Origin: Acidobacteriota bacterium
GTDB lineage: Bacteria; Acidobacteriota; Thermoanaerobaculia; UBA5066
Direction: 5' to 3'
NCBI GenBank assembly: GCA_008363385.1
Contig: RHKY01000002.1
Coordinates: 140,073 to 204,072 of the forward strand
Length of the DNA: 64,000 nucleotides
Shown piece by piece: positions 27,092 to 34,281 of this stretch. The notes under the pieces are model-generated. The model searched no databases, was not told the origin of the DNA, and saw only the letters and a list, made by a program, of their open reading frames with translations. Position 1 is the first letter of the stretch, and the number at the start of each line of letters is the position of its first letter. The translations under genes were made by a program, and so were the position numbers.

Positions 27092-27428
27092 CGACCTCGT
27101 CCGGCTCCGCCACATGCGCGACGCGGCCCGCGAGGCGCTCGGCTTCGCTGCCGGGTAGTCGCTCCCGGAGTTCTCGGCCGATCGGCTTCTCGCGCTGGCG
27201 GTCGTCAAGTCGATCGAGATCGTCGGCGAGGCCGCTTCGCAGGTGACCGCGGAGACCAGGGCTCTGCTGCCGGGCCTCCCGTGGAGCCAGATGGTGGGGA
27301 TCCGTCACCGGCTCGTCCACGCCTACTTCGACATCGACCACGAGCGCGTCTGGACGACGGTCCAGGACGACCTGGAGCCGCTGGCTACCAGGCTCGAGCA
27401 ATTTCTGGAAGAAGCTCCGGCGCGCTGA
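27081..27428 (+). pseudogene. hepT: HepT (HEPN, DUF86) toxin frame interrupted by an in-frame amber codon
   Basis: A 116-codon frame starting at TTG 27081 and overlapping mntA by 11 bases. It codes a standard HepT sequence except for TAG at 27156-27158 (codon 26), in the position where the family usually has Arg or Lys (FAAG-stop-SLPEF). After the stop the protein continues without any frameshift: VVKSIEIVGEAASQV, PWSQMVGIRHRLVHAYFDID with the RxxxxH RNase motif, and a normal C-terminus. The fragment after the stop alone could start only at internal codons (for example GTG 27243), giving the last 61 residues. Either the toxin has been silenced by a single substitution (CAG, CGG or AAG to TAG), or the base is a sequencing error, or the codon is read through. 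Confidence 0.82.
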
Positions 27429-27813
27429 TCCGGTCCGCCGCGCCGGGACGCCGAACCTGGCGCCGCGGCTTCCCTGCCCGCGACGGCACCGGGGGTCGCC
27501 TTCCCACGGGCGGCGCCTCAGGGTCCGGGAACGACCGTCTCGTTCCTCCAGGGCCCCTCAGCCGCTCGATGGGCGATCTCGGATCCGAGGCGAAGGGCTC
27601 TTCGGCCTGCGCTGCGCCTCCCGGGCGGCGAGGGCCGACGCTGATCGCGAGCCGCCGGCAAGAGCACGCACCCGTTCTTCTGGGCCGGCTTCGTCGCCTC
27701 GGGCGACTGGCGCTGAGAAGACCCGGTTCGGCTAGGATGGCCGCTCAGGCCGAGAACGTCTCGCAAGGCCTTCGCCCCGAGCCGGACGGGCGCCGGCTCT
27801 CGAGAGGAGCAAT
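27429..27813 (+). other. Gene-free gap between hepT and the sulfatase gene
   Basis: About 385 bases with no ORF of convincing composition on either strand. Short frames present are arginine/proline-rich and match nothing recognisable. The only signal is TAGGAT at 27733-27738, a possible -10 for the sulfatase, and GAGAGGAG just before its ATG. Possibly decayed sequence next to the broken toxin gene. Confidence 0.5.
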
Positions 27814-29613
27814 ATGAGCCAGGACCAGGACCCGAACGGAAGCCCGTCGCGGCGCGACTTCCTGCGCGTCGCCGGGATGGGGGCGCTCGCGCTGGGCGGA
27901 GGCGCCGGCGCTGCGTCCACCGCGACCGCGGCCGAGCCGGCCCGGCCGCCGATGGGGGCGGCTGCCGCCTCCGGGCCCTACAACATCCTCTTCCTCCTGA
28001 CCGACCAGGAGCGGTTCTTCCGGCCCGGGGAGCTCCCCGCGGGCTTCCCGCTTCCGGCGCACGAGCGCCTGGCGAAGCGGGGAACGACGTTCCGGAACCA
28101 CCGGATCAACTCGTGCGTCTGCACGCCGTCGCGCTCGGTCCTCTACACCGGGCAGCACATCCAGAAGACGCGGATGTTCGACAACACGAACTTCCCCTGG
28201 ATCGGCAGCCTCTCGACCGAGATCAAGACGGTGGGGCACCTCCTGCGCGAGGCGGGGAGCTACACGGCCTACAAGGGGAAGTGGCACCTCACCAAGGAGT
28301 TCGAGACCGTCAACAAGCTCGGGACGCCGACGAAGATCTTCACCGAGGAGATGGAGGCGTACGGCTTCTCGGACTACTTCGGGATCGGCGACATCATCGC
28401 CCACACCCGGGGCGGCTACCTGCACGACGGCGTCATCGCCGCGATGGGGGGGAGCTGGCTGCGCGGCAAGGGGCGCGACCTGGCGGCCGAGGGGAAGCCC
28501 TGGTTCCTCGCCGTCAACCTCGTCAACCCGCACGACGTGATGTTCTACGACACCGACGCGCCCGACACCCCGTTCCGGCCGGAGCGCGGCATCACGCACG
28601 TCGCCCGCGACCCGGTCGACCCGCTCTACGCGAAGACGTGGGAGTTCGCCCTCCCGCCGAACCACTCGCAGCCGCTCGACGCGCCCGGCCGGCCGAAGGC
28701 GCACGTCGACTTCCTCCGGTCGCACGACGCCCTCGTCGGCGAGATCCCGGACGAGGAGGCGCGCTGGCGGCGGCGGCACAACTACTACCTGAACTGCCTG
28801 CGCGACGTCGACCGGAACATCGCCACGGTCCTCGACGAGCTGGACGCCTCGGGCCTGGCCGACCGGACGATCGTCGTCCTGACCGCCGACCACGGCGACA
28901 TGGACGGCGCCCACCGGCTCCACGCCAAGGGGGCCGTCGCCTACCGCGAGCAGAACAACGTGCCGCTGGTCGTCGTCCACCCCGCCTACCCCGGCGGGAG
29001 GACGTGCGACGCCGTCACCTCGCACCTCGACCTCGCGCCGACGCTCGTCGCCTTCGCGGGGGCTCCCGCGGAGAAGCGGGCCCGGATCACGAAGGGGCTC
29101 GCCGGGAAGGACCTCTCCTCCCTCCTCGCCGACCCGGAGCGGGCCCCGATCGACGCCGTGCACGACGGCGTCCTCTTCAACTACAACATGTTCGCCTACC
29201 TCGACGGCGACTACCTGCTCAAGGCGCTCGCCCACGTCAAGGCGGGCGGCAAGCCGGACCAGCTGGCCAGCGCCGGCATCCTCCCCGACATGACGAAGCG
29301 CGGCGCGGTCCGCTCCGTCTTCGACGGGCGCCACGTCTTCGCGCGGTACTTCGCGCCGAAGCAGCACAACCGGCCGACGACGCTGGAGGAGCTCCTGCGG
29401 TGGAACGACGTGGAGCTCTACGACGTCGTGGCCGACCCGCTGGAGATGACGAACCTCGCGGTCGCGGGCGGGAAGCACCGCGACCTCCTCCTCGCCATGA
29501 ACGAGAAGCTGAACCGGCTGATCGACGCCGAGGTCGGCGAGGACCGGGGGCAGATGCTCCCGGGAGGCGTGGAGAAGGGCTGGGAGGTCACGGCGGAGAC
29601 GATGGCCCCCTGA
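27814..29613 (+). CDS. Tat-exported sulfatase
   Basis: Periplasmic or secreted type I sulfatase of 599 residues that hydrolyses sulfate esters. SRRDFLRVAGMGALALGG near residue 10 is a twin-arginine signal. YNILFLLTDQERFF carries a metal-binding Asp, and CVCTPSRSVLYTG has Cys103 in the CxPSR motif converted to formylglycine; YKGKWHL and VLTADHGDMDGAH supply the remaining active-site Lys and metal ligands. The length fits arylsulfatase/choline-sulfatase-like enzymes; the substrate is unknown. A formylglycine-generating enzyme is not encoded in this window. The ATG has GAGAGGAG at good spacing. The hydrolase-LysM gene follows on the same strand but with a 200-base gap and its own likely promoter. 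Confidence 0.93.
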   Translation: MSQDQDPNGSPSRRDFLRVAGMGALALGGGAGAASTATAAEPARPPMGAAAASGPYNILFLLTDQERFFRPGELPAGFPLPAHERLAKRGTTFRNHRINSCVCTPSRSVLYTGQHIQKTRMFDNTNFPWIGSLSTEIKTVGHLLREAGSYTAYKGKWHLTKEFETVNKLGTPTKIFTEEMEAYGFSDYFGIGDIIAHTRGGYLHDGVIAAMGGSWLRGKGRDLAAEGKPWFLAVNLVNPHDVMFYDTDAPDTPFRPERGITHVARDPVDPLYAKTWEFALPPNHSQPLDAPGRPKAHVDFLRSHDALVGEIPDEEARWRRRHNYYLNCLRDVDRNIATVLDELDASGLADRTIVVLTADHGDMDGAHRLHAKGAVAYREQNNVPLVVVHPAYPGGRTCDAVTSHLDLAPTLVAFAGAPAEKRARITKGLAGKDLSSLLADPERAPIDAVHDGVLFNYNMFAYLDGDYLLKALAHVKAGGKPDQLASAGILPDMTKRGAVRSVFDGRHVFARYFAPKQHNRPTTLEELLRWNDVELYDVVADPLEMTNLAVAGGKHRDLLLAMNEKLNRLIDAEVGEDRGQMLPGGVEKGWEVTAETMAP

Positions 29614-29732
29614 CGGCGAGCCCCCCGGCGGCGGCGTGCCGGCCGGCTCCGGCCGGGAGGGATTCGGGCACCGGGTGGATTCCCGTGGCCGGCGGGGAGA
29701 CCGCGGGCTTCCCTGGGGGCGTGTAAACCCGG

Positions 29733-29738
29733 TAGGAT
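29733..29738 (+). promoter_or_regulatory. Possible -10 element TAGGAT of the hydrolase-LysM gene
   Basis: TAGGAT overlaps an upstream in-frame ATG at 29737. If it is a -10, transcription starts around 29745, which excludes that ATG and favours the GTG at 29818. The same hexamer precedes the sulfatase gene (27733). Confidence 0.3.
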
Positions 29739-29817
29739 GAGACGACGTCTCTATCTCGTCATCCGGCCGGCGTGGTCCCTTTCCCTCCACGCCGCCGGCC
29801 CGGAGGGAGGACCGAGA

Positions 29818-30810
29818 GTGATCATCTACGCTGGCATCGACGGGACCTCGAGCGAGGAGGACACCTACAAGGAGACCTTCCGCAACAGCTTCGTCAACCG
29901 CCTCTACCGGAACGAGCTCGTCTCCTTCTCGGACACCTGGTACCTGCGCGGGCCGTACACATCCGGCCGGGACACGGCGGTGCGCGCGGAGGCGGCCTAC
30001 TCCTGGGTCTCCGAGCGGTGGAAGAGCGGGGCGGCCAAGGCGGTCTTCCTGGCCGGCTACAGCCGCGGCGGGGCGGCCGTCATCGAGGTGGCCAAGTGGC
30101 TGAAGGAGCGCGACGGGATCCCGGTCGAGTGCCTGATCCTGTTCGACGCCGTCGACCGGACGGACACCCTCGGGGGCTGGATCTGGAACACGCCGATCGC
30201 CAGCACCGTCCGGCGGGTCGTCTACCCGCAGCGGAACGTCCTGCTGACGCAGTCGCGCCTGTCGTTCGGCAACTGCGGCTTCATGCGCGAGAGCGACGCC
30301 ACGGCGTTCCTTCACGACAAGTTCTTCGCAACGCACGGCGGGCTCGGCGGCGTCCCGTGGACGGTGGCGTGCGAGCCGATCACGGGGGTCCCGACCCTGA
30401 CGATCTGGGAGCTCGGCGAGCCGAAGGCGACGCTCGTGACGGTGGCTGCCGACCAGCGGGGGTCCGACCAGGTCTGGAGCTGGGCGAAGTGCCACATCGC
30501 GACCGCCTACCACTCCTGCCAGCAGCGCCTGGCCCGGGAGAACCCGCCGGGGGCGCGTCCTCCCGCCGACGGCCCCGGACAGCCGAAGGGGCCGGGAGCG
30601 GGTCCGTACCCGGGACCGGGCCCCCGGAAGGGCCCGAAGGGGGAGCGGATCCACGTCGTGAAGAAGGGGGACTGGCTCTCGAAGATCGCCCAGACCTACT
30701 ACGGGGACGTGAGCAAGTGGAAGACGATCTACGAGGTCCCCGAGAACAAGAGGACGATCGGGCCGGACCCGAACCGGATCGAGCCCGGGCAGGAGCTGAT
30801 CATCCCCTGA
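29818..30810 (+). CDS. Alpha/beta-hydrolase-like protein with C-terminal LysM domain
   Basis: Product of 330 residues. The N-terminal 230 residues read as an alpha/beta hydrolase: VIIYAGIDGTSSEEDTYKE (strand and oxyanion-type turn), VFLAGYSRGGAAVIEVAKWL (GxSxG nucleophile elbow) and ECLILFDAVDRTDT (possible acidic residue), similar in style to DUF2235 phospholipase-like proteins. A Pro/Gly-rich linker (about 240-275) leads to a complete LysM (HVVKKGDWLSKIAQTYYGD to PGQELIIP). No signal peptide is visible. The GTG at 29818 is chosen because GGAGG sits eight bases before it. DUF2235-like enzymes include secreted lipase effectors, and the LysM may target cell wall or act as a tail-assembly adaptor; both ideas are inference. 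Confidence 0.75.
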   Translation: MIIYAGIDGTSSEEDTYKETFRNSFVNRLYRNELVSFSDTWYLRGPYTSGRDTAVRAEAAYSWVSERWKSGAAKAVFLAGYSRGGAAVIEVAKWLKERDGIPVECLILFDAVDRTDTLGGWIWNTPIASTVRRVVYPQRNVLLTQSRLSFGNCGFMRESDATAFLHDKFFATHGGLGGVPWTVACEPITGVPTLTIWELGEPKATLVTVAADQRGSDQVWSWAKCHIATAYHSCQQRLARENPPGARPPADGPGQPKGPGAGPYPGPGPRKGPKGERIHVVKKGDWLSKIAQTYYGDVSKWKTIYEVPENKRTIGPDPNRIEPGQELIIP

Positions 30811-30886
30811 CCTCCCCGTTGACCGCCCGCACCTCCTAAGATCCGGGAGCGGCCCCGCGGTGGGGACGCGCGAGGTGCGAGCGCCG

Positions 30887-31495
30887 ATGAGGTTCCTCCC
30901 CGAGCTCTTCGCCCGGAACCGCGAGTGGGCCGCCGCCCGGATCGCGGCCGACCCCCGCTACTTCGCCCGGCTCTGCGAGATCCAGCGCCCCGACCACCTC
31001 TGGATCGGCTGCTCCGACAGCCGGGTCCCGGCCAACCAGATCGTCGGCCTTGCCCCCGGGGAGCTGTTCGTCCACCGGAACGTGGCCAACGTCTTCGACC
31101 CGGCGGACCTGAACGCCGCCGCGGTCCTCGAGTACGCCGTGGAGGCGCTCGGCGTCCGGCACGTCATCGTCTGCGGCCACTACAGATGCGTTGGGACGAA
31201 GGCGGCGCTCGAGCGGTCCGCGGCCGGGACCGTCGGCCGGTGGCTTCGCCCCGTCGAGGACCTGGCCACCGAGAACGCCCCCGCGCTGGCGCAGCTCCCC
31301 ACGCCCGACCTCCGGTGGGCCCGCCTCTGCGAGCTGAACGTCGTGGCCCAGGTCGGGAACGTCGCCTCCTCGCCGACCGTCCAGGAGGCCTGGAAGCGCG
31401 GGAGGCCGCTCGCCGTCCACGGCTGGATCTACGACCTCTCCGACGGACTCCTCCGCGACCTGGGCGTCACCGTCGGGAACGTGGGCCCGGCCTGA
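30887..31495 (+). CDS. Beta-class carbonic anhydrase
   Basis: Zinc enzyme interconverting CO2 and bicarbonate, 202 residues. It shows WIGCSDSRVPANQI (Zn Cys, plus the Asp/Arg dyad), LFVHRNVANVF, and VCGHYRCVGTKAAL supplying the Zn His and second Cys, followed by LNVVAQVGNVASSPTV and VHGWIYDLSDGLL. These are all core beta-CA motifs. The usual GHxxCGG is GHYRCVG here, a mild variation. The ATG at 30887 fits the normal family start; a GTG at 30860 would add nine residues. The stop codon overlaps the next start (TGATG), coupling it to cardiolipin synthase. Confidence 0.92.
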   Translation: MRFLPELFARNREWAAARIAADPRYFARLCEIQRPDHLWIGCSDSRVPANQIVGLAPGELFVHRNVANVFDPADLNAAAVLEYAVEALGVRHVIVCGHYRCVGTKAALERSAAGTVGRWLRPVEDLATENAPALAQLPTPDLRWARLCELNVVAQVGNVASSPTVQEAWKRGRPLAVHGWIYDLSDGLLRDLGVTVGNVGPA

Positions 31496-32931
31496 TGCCC
31501 GAGCTCGACGCCGCCACGGCCGGGTGGGTCGCCGTCGGGCTGGACGTCCTCCTCGTCGGGGCGACGCTCCTGGTCATCCTGAAGCGGCGCAAGAGCGTCC
31601 CGGCGACGCTCGCCTGGATCTTCGCCATCGTCGCCTTCCCGTTCGCCGGGTGCCTGGCCTGGTTCCTCCTGGCGGCCGTCCGCGTCAAGCGCGTGGCCCG
31701 GCGCAGGCGCCTCTCGGCCGAGCGGGTCCGGCGGGAGCTCGCCGCCGTCTTCGGGGCCCGGGAGGGGGAGTGCCCGGCGGGCAGCTCGGTCCTCCTCCTG
31801 GCCTCGCGCCTGACCGGACTCCCGCCGACGGGCGGGAACCGGCTGAGGCTCCTGACCGACAACGCGGAGGCGTTCGCGGCCAAGCGGGAGGCCATCCTGT
31901 CGGCCGCCGAATCGGTCTGGGCCGAGTACTACGTCGTGAAGGACGACGAGACCGGGAACGGCTTCCTCGACCTCCTGGTCGAGCGCGCCCGGCAGGGCCT
32001 CGACGTGAGGCTCCTCCACGACGCCGTCGGCTCCTCGCGGATCGACGGGCGGCGGCTCGCGGCGCTGCGCGAGGCCGGGGGGAAGGAGGCCGCGTTCCTG
32101 CCGGTGAACCCGTTCCGGCGGCGCTGGTCCACGCACCTGCGCAACCATCGCAAGCTCCTCGTCCTGGACCGGAGGACGGCCTTCACCGGAGGGATGAACG
32201 TCGGCAACGAGTACTCGGGCCTGGCCCTCCGCCGCCCGAGGGACGGACCGTGGCGCGACACGCACGTCCGCGTCGACGGCCCGGCGGCCTACGAGCTGGC
32301 GCGGGTCTTCGTGGAGGACTGGACCTTCCAGACCGGGGAGGGCCTCCTCCCCTCGCCCCCCTCGGGGGCGCCGGCGGCGGACGGGTCGATCGTGGCCGTC
32401 CTGCCGAGCGAGCCGGCCCAGCCCGAGAACGCCTCGGCCCTCTCCTACTTCGCCGGGATCGCCTCGGCGAGGGAGCGCTGCTACCTGACGAGCCCGTACT
32501 TCGTCCCGGACGAGCCCACGGTCCGGGCTCTGGTCAGCGCGGCCCTCCGCGGGGTCGACGTGAGGCTCCTCGTCCCGGAGCGCTCCGACGCGCCGCTCGT
32601 GTCGCTGGCGGCCTGGTGGTTCTTCCCCCCGCTCCTCGCCGCGGGCGTCCGCGTCTTCGCCTACCGCCCGGCCATCCTCCACGCCAAGACGATGGTGGTG
32701 GACGGGACGGTCTCCCTCGTCGGGTCGGCCAACATGGACGTCCGGAGCTTCCTCCACAACTTCGAGCTGGGGGTCCTCGTCCACGACGCGGCCCTCGGAG
32801 GCGAGCTGGAGCGGCTCTTCCTCGGGGACCTCGCGTCGACCGAGGAGGTGACGCTGAAGAGCTGGTACCGGAAGGGGATCGGGTTCCGGAGGAAGGCGGC
32901 GCTGGCGCGCCTCCTCTCCCCGCTGCTGTGA
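31495..32931 (+). CDS. cls: Cardiolipin synthase (ClsA type)
   Basis: Membrane phospholipase-D-fold enzyme of 478 residues that joins two phosphatidylglycerols into cardiolipin. Two N-terminal hydrophobic segments (about 10-30 and 38-60) with AWIFAIVAFPFAGCLAWFLL match the bacterial ClsA N-terminus. The two catalytic HKD motifs are NHRKLLVLD near 217 and HAKTMVVDG near 395, each followed by the expected Gly-Asn region (GGMNVGNEY, GSANMDVRS). The start overlaps the stop of the carbonic anhydrase gene by one base. A longer upstream frame within that gene is a shadow. Complete and normal length. Confidence 0.94.
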   Translation: MPELDAATAGWVAVGLDVLLVGATLLVILKRRKSVPATLAWIFAIVAFPFAGCLAWFLLAAVRVKRVARRRRLSAERVRRELAAVFGAREGECPAGSSVLLLASRLTGLPPTGGNRLRLLTDNAEAFAAKREAILSAAESVWAEYYVVKDDETGNGFLDLLVERARQGLDVRLLHDAVGSSRIDGRRLAALREAGGKEAAFLPVNPFRRRWSTHLRNHRKLLVLDRRTAFTGGMNVGNEYSGLALRRPRDGPWRDTHVRVDGPAAYELARVFVEDWTFQTGEGLLPSPPSGAPAADGSIVAVLPSEPAQPENASALSYFAGIASARERCYLTSPYFVPDEPTVRALVSAALRGVDVRLLVPERSDAPLVSLAAWWFFPPLLAAGVRVFAYRPAILHAKTMVVDGTVSLVGSANMDVRSFLHNFELGVLVHDAALGGELERLFLGDLASTEEVTLKSWYRKGIGFRRKAALARLLSPLL

Positions 32932-32944
32932 CGCCGGAGCGAGG

Positions 32945-33796
32945 GTGACGACGAGGCTCCTCGGCCCGGGCGACGAGGCGCTCCTCGAGCGCTTCCTCCT
33001 CCGCCACGCCGACACCTCGATGTTCCTCCGGTCCAACGCACGCGCGGCGGGGCTCGCCGACACCGGCGCGACCTTCTCGGCCACCTGGGTGGCCGAGGTC
33101 GCGGAGGGGGAGCTCGTCGCCGTCGCCGCCCACTGCTGGAACGGGGTCCTCGTCCTGCAGGCCCCTCGCGGGCCGGAGCGCGTGTCGCGCGAGGCGGTGG
33201 CGCGCTCGCGGCGGCGCGTCTCGGGGATCTGCGGGCCCTGGGAGCAGGTCGTCGCGGCCCGCTCCGAGCTGGGGCTCGCGGAGGCCCGGGCGTCGCTCGT
33301 CGACCGGGAGGACCTCTTCGCCCTCGACCTCGACCTGCTGCAGGTCCCGCCCCCGCTCGCCGAGGGCCGCGTCTCCTGCCGGCGCGCCTCTCCCTCCGAC
33401 CTCCCTCTCCTCCTCCCCTGGCGCGTGGCCTACTGCGTCGAGACGCTCGGGCAGAGTCCGTCCGAGGAGCTCCTGGCGGCCAGCCGGAAGGACCTCGAGG
33501 ACCTCCTCTCCTCGGGGAACGCCTTCGTCCTCCTGGACGGGGCGGAGACCGTCTCGTTCAGCGGGTTCAACGCCCGCATCCCCGACTCCGTCCAGGTCGG
33601 GGGGGTCTTCACGCCCCCCGCTCTCCGCGGGAGGGGATACGCGCGGTCGGCCGTGGCGGGCTCGCTCCGCCTGGCCCGGGAAGAGGGGGCGGCCCGGGCG
33701 ATCCTCTTCACGGGGGTCGACAACCGGCCGGCCCGGCGCGCCTACGAGGCGCTCGGCTTCTCGGTCGTCGGCGACTACGGCGTCGTCCTGCTCTGA
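32945..33796 (+). CDS. GNAT-family N-acetyltransferase
   Basis: Acetyl-CoA dependent acetyltransferase of 283 residues, third gene of the carbonic anhydrase / cardiolipin synthase run (13-base gap). The C-terminal half has the GNAT core: VQVGGVFTPPALRGRGYARSA (acetyl-CoA loop, RxxGxG type) and VDNRPARRAYEALGFSVVGDY. The N-terminal half (FLLRHADTSMFLRSNAR) is a second alpha/beta region as seen in two-part GNAT proteins of the DUF4081 type. The start is a GTG at 32945 with a purine-rich GCGAGG just upstream. The substrate is unknown. Confidence 0.85.
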   Translation: MTTRLLGPGDEALLERFLLRHADTSMFLRSNARAAGLADTGATFSATWVAEVAEGELVAVAAHCWNGVLVLQAPRGPERVSREAVARSRRRVSGICGPWEQVVAARSELGLAEARASLVDREDLFALDLDLLQVPPPLAEGRVSCRRASPSDLPLLLPWRVAYCVETLGQSPSEELLAASRKDLEDLLSSGNAFVLLDGAETVSFSGFNARIPDSVQVGGVFTPPALRGRGYARSAVAGSLRLAREEGAARAILFTGVDNRPARRAYEALGFSVVGDYGVVLL

Positions 33797-33883
33797 GGCG
33801 TTTCCGGGGGAAGCCCGCCGCGGCTGCCCGCGCCGGTTCCCCCTGCTCCCCCTCCGGCGCGAGCTCCTCCGCGCCGGGGCGCG

Positions 33884-33912
33884 TTGACAGCCCGGGAGGG
33901 GCGGTCTAGCGT
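33884..33912 (+). promoter_or_regulatory. Sigma70-type promoter of the STAS-glgP operon
   Basis: A perfect -35 TTGACA (33884-33889), a 17-base spacer and TAGCGT (33907-33912) as -10. Transcription would begin near 33919, about 27 bases before the STAS start, leaving room for the GGACGGAGG ribosome-binding site. It is the clearest promoter in the window. Confidence 0.6.
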
Positions 33913-33945
33913 CCCCTCCGGGATCCCCTGGGACGGAGGTGTCCG

Positions 33946-34281
33946 ATGAACCTCGAGCTAGAGCCCCGCGGCGACGTGGTCGTCGCGCGCGTCCTGGACG
34001 GCCGCTTCGTGGCCGGCGACGCCGAGGACTTCAAGCGGCGGATGAGCGAGGCCGGGAAGAGGGTCGTCCTCGACCTCGCCGAGGTGAAGTTCATGGACAG
34101 CGGGGCCCTCGGCGCCGTCCTGGGCGTCCTGAAGAGCGTCCAGCCCTCCGGGGACCTGAGGCTGGCCTCCGTCCAGGCCCCGGTGCGGGCCGTCTTCCGG
34201 CTGACCCGGCTGGACAAGGTCCTCGCAATCGACCCCGACGTCGAGGCCTCTGTGGCGGCCTTCGGACAGGCGGCGTCGTGA
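33946..34281 (+). CDS. STAS-domain protein (anti-sigma factor antagonist type)
   Basis: Single-domain STAS protein of 111 residues. DLAEVKFMDSGALGAVLGVL contains DSGALG with Ser52, the residue phosphorylated by RsbW/SpoIIAB-like kinases in partner switching; the rest (LRLASVQAPVRAVFRLTRLDKVL) follows the family closely. Strong ribosome-binding site and promoter precede it. Its stop overlaps the glycogen phosphorylase start (GTGA), so the two are translated together in fixed ratio. No anti-sigma kinase gene is adjacent; the nearest RsbW-like ATPase is the response regulator at 19662-20582. It may regulate a sigma factor or GlgP itself. Confidence 0.9.
   Translation: MNLELEPRGDVVVARVLDGRFVAGDAEDFKRRMSEAGKRVVLDLAEVKFMDSGALGAVLGVLKSVQPSGDLRLASVQAPVRAVFRLTRLDKVLAIDPDVEASVAAFGQAAS

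Noticed and set aside
27518-27766. An 82-codon minus-strand ORF between hepT and the sulfatase
   Set aside because: No ribosome-binding site, arginine/proline-rich, no recognisable motif.
29737-29817. ATG at 29737 as start of the hydrolase-LysM gene
   Set aside because: It overlaps the likely -10, lacks a ribosome-binding site and does not give a signal peptide; GTG 29818 has GGAGG at good spacing.
30819-30842. TTGACC followed by TAAGAT as a promoter for carbonic anhydrase
   Set aside because: The spacer is only 12 bases, too short for a sigma70 promoter; TAAGAT alone is mentioned in a finding.
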